From contig NZ_OEQK01000009.1 in NCBI RefSeq assembly GCF_900240405.1, forward strand, positions 113,429 through 177,428: a stretch of DNA of 64,000 bases, read 5' to 3'. Under the pieces are notes generated by a model, which worked only from the letters and a program-made list of their open reading frames with translations, made no database searches and was not told the DNA's origin. This DNA is from Salirhabdus sp. Marseille-P4669. GTDB lineage: Bacteria; Bacillota; Bacilli; Bacillales; Alkalibacillaceae. Both the position numbers and the translations under genes were made by a program. Of this stretch, positions 53,412 through 62,553 are shown piece after piece (the stretch's first letter is position 1; each line of letters starts with the position of its first letter).

Positions 53412-53687
53412 GTGTCCGAGAGTTCACAAGAAATTGTAATTAAGCTACCAGAAAACGTATTAAGGGAGTTAGACAATTTGGGGAAGAGTGAGGATTGCGA
53501 CCGAAACGACTTGATATATCAAGCAACAAAAATGTACTTGCATGAAAAGAAAAAGCGAGATATACGAGAGTCTATGCGCCGTGGTTATGTAGAAATGGCT
53601 AAGATTAATCTAAATATTGCCTCCGAAGCATTCCAAGCGGAAGAAGAGGCAGAAAACACCCTGGAACGCTTAGTGAGTGGGGTGTAG
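53412..53687 (+). CDS. ndoAI: Antitoxin EndoAI (MazE-type)
   Basis: A ribbon-helix-helix antitoxin of about 91 residues neutralising the EndoA RNase and probably autoregulating the pair. The N-terminal strand EIVIKLPENVLRELD and helix pair (about 7-45) form the DNA-binding part; the C-terminal acidic helix (SEAFQAEEEAENTLERL) binds the toxin. GTG 53412 lies six bases after GGAGGTG; an ATG six codons earlier overlaps that site. The toxin gene starts three bases after its stop. Confidence 0.92.
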   Translation: MSESSQEIVIKLPENVLRELDNLGKSEDCDRNDLIYQATKMYLHEKKKRDIRESMRRGYVEMAKINLNIASEAFQAEEEAENTLERLVSGV

Positions 53688-53690
53688 TTA

Positions 53691-54041
53691 TTGATAGTAA
53701 AAAGAGGCGACGTCTTTTTTGCAGATCTATCTCCTGTTGTAGGATCTGAGCAAGGTGGCGTTCGTCCGGTACTTGTCATTCAAAATGATATTGGCAATCG
53801 ATTTAGCCCAACCTGTATAGTTGCGGCAATTACTGCGCAAATACAGAAAGCGAAATTACCAACCCATGTAGAAATTGATGCTGAAAAGTATGGGTTTGAA
53901 CGTGACTCCGTAGTCCTACTAGAACAAATTAGAACAATTGATAAGCAACGACTTACGGATAAAATTACACATCTAGATGAGACATTAATGAAGCGAGTCG
54001 ATGAAGCTTTACAAATTAGTCTCGGACTTATAGACTTTTAA
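53691..54041 (+). CDS. ndoA: mRNA interferase EndoA (MazF-type toxin)
   Basis: A 116-residue PemK/MazF-family endoribonuclease that cuts single-stranded RNA at U-A-C-A-U in the B. subtilis homologue. Conserved [30 protein letters not shown] (residues about 4-33) contains the catalytic Arg, and [16 protein letters not shown] follows. TTG start, as in B. subtilis. Tight spacing from the antitoxin gene suggests coupled translation. It precedes the rsb module. Confidence 0.95.
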   Translation: MIVKRGDVFFADLSPVVGSEQGGVRPVLVIQNDIGNRFSPTCIVAAITAQIQKAKLPTHVEIDAEKYGFERDSVVLLEQIRTIDKQRLTDKITHLDETLMKRVDEALQISLGLIDF

Positions 54042-54076
54042 AGCTACTCTTACTAGTTGGAGTAGCTTTTCTTTTT
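54041..54076 (+). terminator. Terminator after ndoA
   Basis: Stem AAGCTACTC with GAGTAGCTT followed by TTCTTTTT. Confidence 0.8.
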
Positions 54077-54178
54077 AATTAATTGACTCAATTTTTAGAT
54101 TAATTAACAGATAAATGGTACTATTAGAGAGAGTATGTGTTTTTCTAAGATATTGCTTTATTTAGGAGGTATAATTTG

Positions 54179-55048
54179 GTGGATAAAGTTTTACAACAAA
54201 TTGTATTGGAGAACCGTACAGAGATTACGGAACAATGGTTGTCGTTAAATAATGATCTTGAAAATATTCGTAGAGTTGCTGATGTAACCAATCAACTACT
54301 TGATACAACAAATAAAGAATTTCTAGACGTGATTTTTGGAAGCGTTGAAAAAAAGGGGAAAACAGCAGAACTAGCTAATTTTTCTGAGCGGTTGATAAAG
54401 CTAGGGTGGCCACTTAATTATATTACAAATGGACTACAATCTTTTCGTAGAATAACAATCAATTTTATTCTGGAAAAATCAGAGGAAACAAGCAGAGAAT
54501 ATTTCTCCGGTGTGTTGGAGAGTGTAGATCGTTGGATTGACCCAGTTATTAACTATTTAGTAAGTGAATATTCAGGAAGCTGGGAACATACAGTTGCACT
54601 TCAGAAGATTGCACTTCAAGAATTATCGGCTCCGCTAATTCCGGTTATTGACGGGATTACAGTTATGCCGTTAATAGGTACAATTGATACAGAAAGAGCA
54701 AAATTAATCATGGAAAACCTACTTGATGGTACGATGAAGCATAACTCTGAGGTTGTTTTAATCGATATCACAGGTGTCCCGGTTGTGGATACAATGGTGG
54801 CGCATCATATTATACAAGCTGCAGAGGCTGTTCGTTTAGTAGGAGCAACCTGTATTTTAGTAGGTATACGACCTGAAATTGCACAAACCATTGTGAATTT
54901 AGGTATCGATTTATCAAGATTCCCAACGAAAAGCTCTTTACGTAAAGGATTTAATGCGGCTTTACAACTAACAGGTCGTACCATTTCAACAATCAAAAAT
55001 GAAGAGAAAGAGATAGAACAAATAATAGATTCATTGAGTAAGGGGTAA
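54179..55048 (+). CDS. rsbR: Stressosome protein RsbR
   Basis: Scaffold/sensor of the stressosome that, with RsbS, holds the kinase RsbT. The 289-residue product has a non-haem globin-like N-terminal sensor domain (about 1-130) and a C-terminal STAS domain (about 160-275) with VVLIDITGVPVVDTMVAHHI. The phosphorylatable Thr is in VDTMV. GTG 54179 is eight bases from AGGAGGT; TTG 54176 is also possible. First gene of the rsb-sigB operon. Confidence 0.94.
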   Translation: MDKVLQQIVLENRTEITEQWLSLNNDLENIRRVADVTNQLLDTTNKEFLDVIFGSVEKKGKTAELANFSERLIKLGWPLNYITNGLQSFRRITINFILEKSEETSREYFSGVLESVDRWIDPVINYLVSEYSGSWEHTVALQKIALQELSAPLIPVIDGITVMPLIGTIDTERAKLIMENLLDGTMKHNSEVVLIDITGVPVVDTMVAHHIIQAAEAVRLVGATCILVGIRPEIAQTIVNLGIDLSRFPTKSSLRKGFNAALQLTGRTISTIKNEEKEIEQIIDSLSKG

Positions 55049-55052
55049 TTAG

Positions 55053-55409
55053 ATGAGAATTCCTATTTTAAAGTTACATCATTATTTACTAGTATCTATT
55101 CAAGTAGAACTAGATGATCAAACTGCAGTGGAATTTCAAGAAGATTTATTACAAAAAATCCATGAAACCGGCTCCACTGGTGTTGTAATTGATTTAACCT
55201 CTGTTGAAATTGTCGATTCCTATATTGCGAAAATATTAGGCGATGTTGTTTCCATGTCTGGGTTAATGGGAACAAAAGTCGTTTTAACTGGTATACAACC
55301 TGCTGTAGCAATGACGTTAATCGAGTTAGGAATACACCTTAATAATGTCCCGACTGCGCTCAATTTAGAGCAAGGATTGATTAAACTTAAACAGGAATTG
55401 GAGGAATAA
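55053..55409 (+). CDS. rsbS: Stressosome STAS protein RsbS
   Basis: A 118-residue single STAS domain. Ser56 in [20 protein letters not shown] corresponds to the RsbT target serine. It binds RsbR in the stressosome and sequesters RsbT until stress. It follows rsbR by four bases and precedes rsbT by five. Confidence 0.95.
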   Translation: MRIPILKLHHYLLVSIQVELDDQTAVEFQEDLLQKIHETGSTGVVIDLTSVEIVDSYIAKILGDVVSMSGLMGTKVVLTGIQPAVAMTLIELGIHLNNVPTALNLEQGLIKLKQELEE

Positions 55410-55414
55410 CACAA

Positions 55415-55819
55415 ATGAACTTCGAGTCCTGTATACCAATAAAAAAAGAGTGGGATATAGTTGGGGCTAGACAATATGGACGGGATATTGCAAAACAAAT
55501 AGGATTTGGTTCAGTGGATCAGGCAAGAATCGCTACATCCATATCGGAGCTAGCGAGAAATGTTTACTTATACGCTGAAAATGGGCGGATTTGTTTTAAT
55601 GTTGTAGAAGAGATGGGACGCAAAGGGATTGAGATTACAGCTATCGATGATGGTCCGGGGATAAAAGATATCGGTAAAGTGATGCAGGACGGCTACTCCA
55701 CATCAGGGGGATTAGGAGCAGGTCTACCTGGGGTGAAACGCTTGATGGATTTTTTTGATTTAGAATCTGAATATGGTAAGGGAACTACAGTAAAAATAAT
55801 CAAATGGTTCCGAAGTTAA
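55415..55819 (+). CDS. rsbT: Serine/threonine kinase RsbT
   Basis: A 134-residue GHKL-type kinase. The N-box ISELARNVYLYA, the DDGPGI motif (about 80-86) and GGLGAGLPGVKRLMD (about 98-112) form the nucleotide site. After stress it phosphorylates RsbS and RsbR, is released, and activates the phosphatase RsbU. Confidence 0.95.
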   Translation: MNFESCIPIKKEWDIVGARQYGRDIAKQIGFGSVDQARIATSISELARNVYLYAENGRICFNVVEEMGRKGIEITAIDDGPGIKDIGKVMQDGYSTSGGLGAGLPGVKRLMDFFDLESEYGKGTTVKIIKWFRS

Positions 55820-55903
55820 ATAGGTTTTTACATAATAAGAATATAATAGCTTGATAAAATATATAGGTAGCGTTATTTTTCGAAAGGGAGGGTGCGCTTA
55901 CAT

Positions 55904-56893
55904 TTGGAGAAATACATAAAATTACTCAAACAATATATAATGACGGAAGATGAAGAAGCGCTTTATAAAGCGGATCAGTTTAGCAAAGAGTCCTTACAGA
56001 AGGACTTCTCTCCTGACGAGATTGTGCAATTACATATCGAATCTCTATTAAATCTATATCCTGACTTGTCTAAGGAAATGCGACTTTCGCTAGATTTTTT
56101 ATTGCAAACAATGATTTCCTACGGCATTGCTCATCAGGAATTTCAAGTTTTAAGAGAGAGACAAAGAGAATTGAAGTCCGAAATTGATGTTGCGGCGAAA
56201 ATGCAGAAAACCCTTTTGGATACAAGTATTCCGAAATTGGATGATTTGGAGGTTGGTGCTATTTCAGTACCGGCTAAAATTATGAACGGGGATTATCATC
56301 ATTTTATTCAAGATTCTGATGGGAACGTTGGTGTTGCTGTAGCCGATATTATTGGTAAAGGTATACCGGCGGCTCTTTGTATGTCGATGATTAAGTATGC
56401 ATTAGATAGTTTTCCGGACACGTTAGTTCAACCAGACGCCATATTGAAATTATTAAACCGTGTTGTCGAGGCAAACATCGAATCTGGTATGTTTATTACA
56501 ATGTTTTATGGCTTTTATGATCAAAAGTCTCATCACTTTTCGTATTCCTCCGCAGGTCATGAGCCAGGCTTTTTCTATTCTGCAAAAGACGGAACCTTTG
56601 AGGAAATAACAGCAAAAGGGATTGTGCTTGGTGTAAAGAAAAACGCAAACTATGAAAGGTTTACAAGGAAATTAGAAATAGGGGATATGATCGTTCTTCT
56701 TACGGATGGTGTAACAGAATGTAGAAGGGGTCAATATTTTATCGAACGGGAAGAAGTCATTGAAGTGCTTCAGCGATATAAAGACCTGCATCCGGAAGTG
56801 CTTGTAAAGAATGTGTTTCAGCACTTTGAACGACTGCAGGATTTTGAGTTGTGTGATGATTTTACATTAATTGTGATCAAAAGGAACAAATAA
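55904..56893 (+). CDS. rsbU: PP2C-type phosphatase RsbU
   Basis: Dephosphorylates RsbV-P when bound by RsbT. The roughly 329-residue product has an N-terminal four-helix RsbT-binding domain (about 1-80) and a C-terminal PPM domain with NGDYHHFI, VGVAVADIIGKGIPAALCM, YSSAGHEPGF and LLTDGVTE acidic metal motifs. TTG 55904 follows GGGAGGGTG at proper distance; GTG 55892 lies inside that site. Confidence 0.94.
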   Translation: MEKYIKLLKQYIMTEDEEALYKADQFSKESLQKDFSPDEIVQLHIESLLNLYPDLSKEMRLSLDFLLQTMISYGIAHQEFQVLRERQRELKSEIDVAAKMQKTLLDTSIPKLDDLEVGAISVPAKIMNGDYHHFIQDSDGNVGVAVADIIGKGIPAALCMSMIKYALDSFPDTLVQPDAILKLLNRVVEANIESGMFITMFYGFYDQKSHHFSYSSAGHEPGFFYSAKDGTFEEITAKGIVLGVKKNANYERFTRKLEIGDMIVLLTDGVTECRRGQYFIEREEVIEVLQRYKDLHPEVLVKNVFQHFERLQDFELCDDFTLIVIKRNK

Positions 56894-56906
56894 TAGAAAA
56901 TTCGTT

Positions 56907-56932
56907 GTTTAGAAAATTAACAAAGAGGGAAT
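56907..56932 (+). promoter_or_regulatory. SigB-type promoter before rsbV
   Basis: GTTTAG at 56907-56912 and GGGAAT at 56927-56932, spaced by 14 bases, match the SigB consensus GTTTAA-N12-14-GGGTAT. The position upstream of rsbV is the site of the autoregulatory SigB promoter in B. subtilis. Confidence 0.8.
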
Positions 56933-56973
56933 GAACAAATAAAGAGGATTTTTCAAAAGGGGGTTCATATAAC

Positions 56974-57303
56974 ATGAACTTAACGATTCATGTTTCTAAT
57001 GAAGACCACAATCCTGAAGTTAAGCTTTCAGGTGAAATAGATGTATATACAGCACCAAATTTAAAAGAGGCGCTGTTAAAGCTCACGAAAAAAGAGGGCT
57101 CGCTAATTAAGGTAGACCTAGAAAAGGTTACTTATATGGATAGTACTGGATTAGGTGCCCTAATTAGTGGATTGAAATCAACGAAAGAAAATAATAGTGA
57201 ACTAGTTTTATGTAATCTACAAGAGAGAGTATATCGTTTATTTGATATTACGGGTTTAAAAGAAGTGTTTCAGATAGAGAGTACTATTAGAGGTGGGATG
57301 TAA
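56974..57303 (+). CDS. rsbV: Anti-sigma factor antagonist RsbV
   Basis: A 109-residue STAS protein. Ser57 in VTYMDSTGLGALISG is the site phosphorylated by RsbW; the unphosphorylated form captures RsbW and frees SigB. The stop TAA shares a base with the rsbW ATG. First gene of the SigB-autoregulated segment. Confidence 0.96.
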   Translation: MNLTIHVSNEDHNPEVKLSGEIDVYTAPNLKEALLKLTKKEGSLIKVDLEKVTYMDSTGLGALISGLKSTKENNSELVLCNLQERVYRLFDITGLKEVFQIESTIRGGM

Positions 57304-57782
57304 TGGTACAGCCACTTAATTCCGTAGAGATGAAAATACCTGCAAAACCAGAGTTTGTCGGTATCGTTCGACTAACTGTTTCTGGGATTGCTAATAGACT
57401 TGGATTTCATTTTGAGGCAATTGAAGATTTAAAGATTGCGATTTCAGAAGCGATAACGAATACGGTTCAACATGCTTATCGTAAGGATCATGAGGGTGAG
57501 GTATTAGTTAACTTTTCCATGTATGAAGATCGATTGGAGACAGTTGTAGCCGATTGTGGAGAAAGCTTCGATATAACTAAGAAGAAAACGGTTATGAATA
57601 CGGCAAATCCAAAAGAAATGATCCGTAACCTTAGGGAAGGTGGATTTGGGTTGCATTTAATCGAGGCATTAATGGACAAAGTAGATATACAGAATGATAG
57701 TGGAGTAATAGTAACAATGACGAAGTTTCTCCCCAAAAATGAGGTGGGCCGTAATGACGACCAAATCTCAACATCACCATAA
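57303..57782 (+). CDS. rsbW: Anti-sigma B factor and kinase RsbW
   Basis: A 159-residue GHKL kinase that binds SigB and phosphorylates RsbV. The N-box SEAITNTVQHAYR, DCGESFD and the GGFGLHLIEALMD ATP-lid region are visible. Its 3' end overlaps the sigB start by 29 bases, so translation is probably coupled. Confidence 0.95.
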   Translation: MVQPLNSVEMKIPAKPEFVGIVRLTVSGIANRLGFHFEAIEDLKIAISEAITNTVQHAYRKDHEGEVLVNFSMYEDRLETVVADCGESFDITKKKTVMNTANPKEMIRNLREGGFGLHLIEALMDKVDIQNDSGVIVTMTKFLPKNEVGRNDDQISTSP

Positions 57783-58545
57783 TAAAGATGATGAAGTCCA
57801 TAGATGGTTTTTAGACCTTAAAAGAAACCCTAATAACGAAAAGCTACAAGAACAAATTGTATTTCAGTATGAAGATCTCGTTAAAGCTATCGCAAAAAAA
57901 TATGCTAAAAATGCTACAATCCATGAAGATTTAATACAAGTTGGCATGGTCGGATTGATGGCAGCAATAAAAAGATACGATCCAACCCTAGGTAAAACAT
58001 TTGAATCGTTTGCTATCCCAACCATATTGGGAGAAATAAAAAGGTATATACGTGATAAAACATGGAGTGTCCATGTTCCTCGTAGAATAAAAGAATTAAG
58101 CCCCAAAATTAAAAAAGCAGTAGAGCAGTTAACAAACGAACTTCAAACATCACCATCCATTAAAGACATTGCAGATTTTTTAAAGGTATCTGAAGAAGAA
58201 GTGCTAGAAGCTATGGAAATGGGCCAAAGCTATCATGCTTTATCGTTTGATCGCAAATTAGAAGCGGATTCAAATGGTGGAGAAGTTACTATTATGGACC
58301 TCATTGGCTCGCAGGATGAAGGTTATAAGCAAGTTGACTTTAAATTACTATTAGGAAAGCTAATGCCGCTATTGTCTGAGCAAGAACGAAAAATTTTGCG
58401 TTGTACATTTTTTCAAGGTATGAGTCAAAAAGAAACTGGGGAACATCTCGGAATATCACAAATGCATGTTTCACGGCTACAAAGAAGAGCGTTATTGAAA
58501 TTAAGAGATGCCCTTCAATCAGAGAGTCCGGAGGTTTTATTTTGA
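57754..58545 (+). CDS. sigB: General stress sigma factor SigB
   Basis: A 263-residue group 3 sigma factor of the SigB/SigF type. Region 2 (VRRYDPTLGKTFESFAIPTILGEIKRYIRDKTWSVHVPRR; about 70-110), region 3 (KELSPKIKKAVEQL) and region 4 (EQERKILRCTFFQGMSQKETGEHLGISQMHVSRLQRRAL) are intact. ATG 57754 follows GAGGTGGG inside the rsbW 3' end. Its last codon overlaps the rsbX start. Confidence 0.97.
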   Translation: MTTKSQHHHNKDDEVHRWFLDLKRNPNNEKLQEQIVFQYEDLVKAIAKKYAKNATIHEDLIQVGMVGLMAAIKRYDPTLGKTFESFAIPTILGEIKRYIRDKTWSVHVPRRIKELSPKIKKAVEQLTNELQTSPSIKDIADFLKVSEEEVLEAMEMGQSYHALSFDRKLEADSNGGEVTIMDLIGSQDEGYKQVDFKLLLGKLMPLLSEQERKILRCTFFQGMSQKETGEHLGISQMHVSRLQRRALLKLRDALQSESPEVLF

Positions 58546-59141
58546 GTACCAATAAAAAACGTATTGATGTAGCGGTATTTCAACAAGCGAAACAAGGTAA
58601 TTTCTGTTGTGGTGATAGCTTCTTCACTATTGAGAAAGATTCCAAATTTATATGTGTACTTGCGGATGGTCTGGGGAGCGGTAAAATGGCAAAAGAATCC
58701 TCTGCAGCAGTAGTAGAGGTCGTTCAGCATAATCCGCTAGCATCAATGGAAGAAATTATTGCGAATTGCAATAACAAACTAATGGATAAAAGGGGAGCTG
58801 TTATTGGTATCTTGATGATAGATCTTGATACCAGTACGTATGCTTTAACCTCAATTGGAAATATAGGAATTGTATCGATTTCCCCGAATGGACAACAAGT
58901 GAAGTCTGTACCAACTTATGGATACTTGTCTGGGGGGAAGCATCCGTTTCATATTACAAATGGAGATATAGAACCAGGTCAAGTATTTTTAATGTATTCA
59001 GATGGTGTAAAAGATAAGGAATTACTAAAACAAACGAAGTACCTTGGCAATATTGACCATATTGTTAAATATTATGAAGGTATTCATAAACAAACCGATG
59101 AAAAAGATGATACAACATTAATTGTGTTAAAATATAAATAA
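58542..59141 (+). CDS. rsbX: Negative regulator phosphatase RsbX
   Basis: A 199-residue PP2C-like serine phosphatase that resets the stressosome by dephosphorylating RsbS and RsbR. FICVLADGLGSGKMAKESS (about 31-49), TSIGNIGIVSIS and VFLMYSDGVKD carry the acidic metal-site pattern. TTG 58542 overlaps the sigB stop (TTGA) and has GGAGG upstream; the frame upstream of it lies within sigB. Confidence 0.93.
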   Translation: MSTNKKRIDVAVFQQAKQGNFCCGDSFFTIEKDSKFICVLADGLGSGKMAKESSAAVVEVVQHNPLASMEEIIANCNNKLMDKRGAVIGILMIDLDTSTYALTSIGNIGIVSISPNGQQVKSVPTYGYLSGGKHPFHITNGDIEPGQVFLMYSDGVKDKELLKQTKYLGNIDHIVKYYEGIHKQTDEKDDTTLIVLKYK

Positions 59142-59176
59142 AAGGTCTTCCATTCAGAAGGCCTTTTTTCTTTTTG
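59141..59176 (+). terminator. Terminator of the rsb-sigB operon
   Basis: Stem AAAGGTCTTC with GAAGGCCTTT (wobble pair), then TTTCTTTTT. Confidence 0.8.
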
Positions 59177-59274
59177 ATTACAGGTTGGAATGGAAAAGGA
59201 TTTTCAAAGAATACTTTGGTAAAATAAAAACATAGCAGTGATGCTGTTAAGAAGGCTTGCAAGGAGGAAATGAT

Positions 59275-61443
59275 TTGAGTGAAGTAAATGCGGAAATGCA
59301 AATTATCCAATCTATTAGTAGGAATATTAAAATTCCGGTACATACGATTCAAAAGGTAATTCATTTATTAAATGAGGGAAATACAGTCCCTTTTATCGCT
59401 CGTTATCGTAAGGAGCAAACAGGTGGATTAGATGAAGTTCAAATTAAAGATATAGAAGAGAATTATCAATATGGTTTACAGTTAAGCAAGCGGAAAGATG
59501 AAGTTATTCGTTTGATTGAAGAACAAGGGAAATTAACCGATGAACTCAAACAAGAAATTGGAGCGGCGGACAAGCTTCAAAAGGTGGAGGATTTATATCG
59601 ACCGTATAAGCAAAAACGTAGAACAAGAGCTACCATCGCGAAGGAAAAAGGTTTAGAGCCTTTAGCTAAAGCTGTTTGGCTTCAAGATAATATGGATTTA
59701 GATACCGAAGCAAAGAAGTATTTGTCTGACGAAAACGAATTACACACGACGGAGGATGTATTGCAAGGTGTCAATGATATTATTGCCGAATGGATATCGG
59801 ATGACCCTAAATTTAGAGAGAAGATACGTAAAGAAACGTTTGATCATGGGATTCTTCAAACGAAGGTGAAAGATGAGGAAAAAGACGAAAAAGGCATTTT
59901 CACGATGTATTACGAATATCAAGAACCTATTCGTAAGGTTGCATCCCATCGTGTATTAGCGGTGAACCGTGGAGAAAAGGAGGAAATTTTGAAAGTTTCC
60001 CTTCAAGCTCCAGAGGAAAAAATCATCAGCTACATTACGAACCATGTGATGAAGAACCCGAATGAGCCTATTCGCGCTTTATTAGAAGAGGCAATACACG
60101 ATGGTTATAAACGGTTAATCGAACCATCAATTGAACGGGAAATTCGAACTACTTTAACGGAAGAGGCAGAGGAGCATGCTATAAGTGTGTTCGCGAAGAA
60201 TTTACGGAACTTATTGCTTCTACCACCATTGAAAGGGAAAACGGTTTTAGGTGTAGACCCAGCGTATCGTACAGGATGTAAATTAGCAGTAGTTGATGAA
60301 ACAGGAAAAATGCAAGAAATTGATGTTATGTATCCAACAGCACCCAAAAATGATAAAGCTGGCGCGGAGAAAATATTCCTCCGCTTTATGGAAAACTATC
60401 CTGTTGAAGTTATCGCAATTGGAAATGGAACTGCTTCAAGGGAGACGGAACAATTCGTGTCGGAAATGATTCAAAAACATAGCTTAAATGTTTCTTATAT
60501 TATTGTAAATGAAGCGGGTGCTAGTGTTTACTCTGCCTCTAAGCTAGCGAGAGAAGAATTTCCAGAGCTACAAGTAGAAGAAAGAAGTGCGGTTTCCATT
60601 GCACGGCGTTTGCAAGATCCACTAAGTGAGTTAGTTAAAATAGATCCGAAGTCAATTGGGGTTGGACAATATCAACATGATGTTAGTCAAAAAAAATTAA
60701 GTGAGTCCTTAACATTTGTAGTAGAAACAGTTGTTAACCAGGTAGGAGTAAATGTGAATACTGCATCTTCATCTTTGCTTCAATATGTATCAGGACTTAA
60801 CAAAACAGTGGCCAATAATATTGTGAAGTTTCGAGATGAAAATGGAAAAATAGTTGACCGAAAGCAATTGAAAAAAGTCCCGCGCCTCGGTGCAAAGACA
60901 TATGAACAAGCAATTGGATTTTTGCGTATAATGGATGGTAAAGAACCATTAGATGGAACACCTATTCATCCAGAAAGCTATCCAAAAGCGAAAGAATTGT
61001 TAATGAAATTGGGCCTTTCGACAGATGATTTAGGAAAAGAGCAATTAATCAATGGTCTCCAAAACATTCATTTAGAAGAAATGGCAACGGAATTAGAACT
61101 CGGAATTCCGACATTAAAGGATATTATTGAGTCATTAGAAAAACCGAATCGTGACCCTAGAGATGACATTGCTAAGCCGCTATTGAAAAAGGATGTTCTA
61201 TCTATGGAAGATTTAGAAAAAGGAATGGAGTTACAAGGTACTGTGCGGAATGTAGTTGATTTCGGAGCATTTGTCGATATTGGAGTAAAGCAAGATGGGT
61301 TGGTGCATATATCTAAAATGTCAAATCAATTCGTAAAGCATCCATTATCTGTAGTGTCAGTTGGAGACATTGTTACAGTATGGGTGGATGATGTAGATGT
61401 AAAAAGAGAACGGATTGCTTTAACCATGATCTCGCCAGCCTAA
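59275..61443 (+). CDS. tex: RNA-binding transcription accessory protein Tex
   Basis: A 722-residue Tex/YdcI protein. Domains in order: N-terminal helical region, YqgF/RNase H-like domain (about 320-450, VLGVDPAYRTGCKLAVVD), helix-hairpin-helix motifs (about 490-560, ASSSLLQYVSGLNKTVANNIV), and a C-terminal S1 domain (about 640-715, GMELQGTVRNVVDFGAFVDIGVKQDGLVHISKM). TTG 59275 follows AAGGAGG. Linked to transcription and RNA processing; position after rsbX and before sprT is conserved in Bacilli. Confidence 0.94.
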   Translation: MSEVNAEMQIIQSISRNIKIPVHTIQKVIHLLNEGNTVPFIARYRKEQTGGLDEVQIKDIEENYQYGLQLSKRKDEVIRLIEEQGKLTDELKQEIGAADKLQKVEDLYRPYKQKRRTRATIAKEKGLEPLAKAVWLQDNMDLDTEAKKYLSDENELHTTEDVLQGVNDIIAEWISDDPKFREKIRKETFDHGILQTKVKDEEKDEKGIFTMYYEYQEPIRKVASHRVLAVNRGEKEEILKVSLQAPEEKIISYITNHVMKNPNEPIRALLEEAIHDGYKRLIEPSIEREIRTTLTEEAEEHAISVFAKNLRNLLLLPPLKGKTVLGVDPAYRTGCKLAVVDETGKMQEIDVMYPTAPKNDKAGAEKIFLRFMENYPVEVIAIGNGTASRETEQFVSEMIQKHSLNVSYIIVNEAGASVYSASKLAREEFPELQVEERSAVSIARRLQDPLSELVKIDPKSIGVGQYQHDVSQKKLSESLTFVVETVVNQVGVNVNTASSSLLQYVSGLNKTVANNIVKFRDENGKIVDRKQLKKVPRLGAKTYEQAIGFLRIMDGKEPLDGTPIHPESYPKAKELLMKLGLSTDDLGKEQLINGLQNIHLEEMATELELGIPTLKDIIESLEKPNRDPRDDIAKPLLKKDVLSMEDLEKGMELQGTVRNVVDFGAFVDIGVKQDGLVHISKMSNQFVKHPLSVVSVGDIVTVWVDDVDVKRERIALTMISPA

Positions 61444-61445
61444 TA

Positions 61446-61562
61446 TTATTGAGACAAAAATCGCTTTTGATAAAAAAACCAACACTGGTTTAAAAGCTTT
61501 ATTTGATATAGATCTTTGGAACGGAAAGCTGCTTCCATTTGATTAAGTAACCAGTTCGGCAT
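61446..61562 (-). CDS. cmpA: Cortex morphogenetic protein CmpA
   Basis: A 38-residue protein encoded opposite to tex and sprT. It shares the CmpA pattern MPxWLxxQMxxAF followed by YQIKLLNQCWFFYxKR, almost as in B. subtilis, where this protein promotes degradation of improperly assembling spore coat/cortex via SpoIVA and ClpXP. The ATG at 61562 has a strong AGGAGG site. The frame is shorter than common gene-calling limits but is convincing by motif and position. Confidence 0.9.
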   Translation of the reverse strand: MPNWLLNQMEAAFRSKDLYQIKLLNQCWFFYQKRFLSQ

Positions 61563-61653
61563 TTTTATCCCCTCCTAATAATAAGATTCGTTATGATATA
61601 GTATATGCAGGGTAGCTTGTATGGTTTAGATGTATTATATAGAAGTAAAGTAA

Positions 61654-61694
61654 AAACCTTCCGAGAGCTTAGTGTTCTTGGAAGGTTTGTTTTT
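61654..61694. terminator. Hairpin between cmpA and sprT
   Basis: Stem AAACCTTCC with GGAAGGTTT around an 18-base centre that contains GAGAGCTTAGTGTTCTT, followed by TGTTTTTAT. It lies upstream of both divergent genes, so its role is not a simple operon end. Confidence 0.6.
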
Positions 61695-61813
61695 ATATTT
61701 TTCATTCTGAGTTATAGAAGTTGCTTGAACTTTACGTAATTACGATTCTTGAACCTTGTTCATAAAGGAGAATATAGGTAAAATGTATATAAAAAAGATA
61801 CTGGTGTTAGCAT

Positions 61814-62257
61814 ATGAATAATGAAGAATTATTAAATTTGGTAAAAGAATTATCGTTAAAGCATTTTGGTAAGCTGTTTATAGATAAGGCGGTATTTAAT
61901 AATAGATTAAGAACAACTGGTGGTAGATATATTCCCTCCAGGAGAATAATTGAAATTAATCCAAAGTATTTAAGCGAATTAGGGATAGAAGAATTAATTG
62001 GGATAATCAAACATGAGTTATGTCATTATCATCTCCATATTGAGGGGAAGGGATATCAACATCGGGATGCAGATTTTAGGGAGTTGTTAAAGCAAACGAA
62101 TTCTCCACGACATTGTAAATCGTTGCCGTCTATGAAAAATAGAGGGAAGTATTCGTACAAATGTAGTGCATGCGGAGCAATCTTCCATCGCGTTAGAAGA
62201 GTCAATATAACCCGATACCGATGTGGTAGATGTATGGGAAAGTTAAAAAGTGTTTAA
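61814..62257 (+). CDS. ydcK: SprT-family zinc metalloprotease-like protein
   Basis: A 147-residue protein. The zinc-protease helix is IIKHELCHYHLHIEGKGYQHRDADF (about 65-90, HExxH), and a C-terminal zinc ribbon is given by CSAC (about 116-119) and RCGRC. It corresponds to B. subtilis YdcK, which follows tex and cmpA. SprT relatives resemble SPRTN DNA-protein crosslink proteases; the function in Bacilli is unproven. ATG start. Confidence 0.9.
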   Translation: MNNEELLNLVKELSLKHFGKLFIDKAVFNNRLRTTGGRYIPSRRIIEINPKYLSELGIEELIGIIKHELCHYHLHIEGKGYQHRDADFRELLKQTNSPRHCKSLPSMKNRGKYSYKCSACGAIFHRVRRVNITRYRCGRCMGKLKSV

Positions 62258-62304
62258 CCTACAAACACTGGTATAAAATGGCTGTGAAAAATCACTAAAA
62301 AATG

Positions 62305-62333
62305 TTGACGAAAATGTACATGCATGGTAAATT
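62305..62333 (+). promoter_or_regulatory. Upstream promoter P1 of the tRNA/rRNA operon
   Basis: TTGACG at 62305-62310 and TAAATT at 62328-62333, spaced by 17 bases. Confidence 0.55.
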
Positions 62334-62400
62334 AAATAAGCCGACGAACAAAAGATGTTTTTGAGTCTAAAAAATTGTTCGAAAAAATTCTTTTGTGATG

Positions 62401-62429
62401 TTGACAAAACATAAAAAGTATTGTATCAT
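62401..62429 (+). promoter_or_regulatory. Promoter P2 of the tRNA/rRNA operon
   Basis: TTGACA at 62401-62406 and TATCAT at 62424-62429, spaced by 17 bases. The downstream sequence ACTTATCGTCGC is shared with the internal promoter at 63300. Confidence 0.8.
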
Positions 62430-62475
62430 ACTTATCGTCGCGTTTTTAATTTAATATATGTAACTTTATTGTTAT

Positions 62476-62550
62476 TCCACCGTAGCTCAGTGGTAGAGCA
62501 ATCGGCTGTTAACCGATCGGTCGTAGGTTCGAATCCTACCGGTGGAGCCA
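62476..62550 (+). tRNA. tRNA-Asn (GUU)
   Basis: Complete cloverleaf with anticodon GTT, GGTTCGAATCC T-arm and encoded CCA. First of twelve tRNA genes before the 16S gene, in the trnS position relative to ydcK. Confidence 0.97.
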
Positions 62551-62553
62551 GAT

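Noticed and set aside
62450..62475. Third TGTAACT heptad near the tRNA operon
   Set aside because: Only one exact heptad is present; the sequence 11 bp later is TGTTATT, and it lies downstream of the promoter with no -10 at the right distance.
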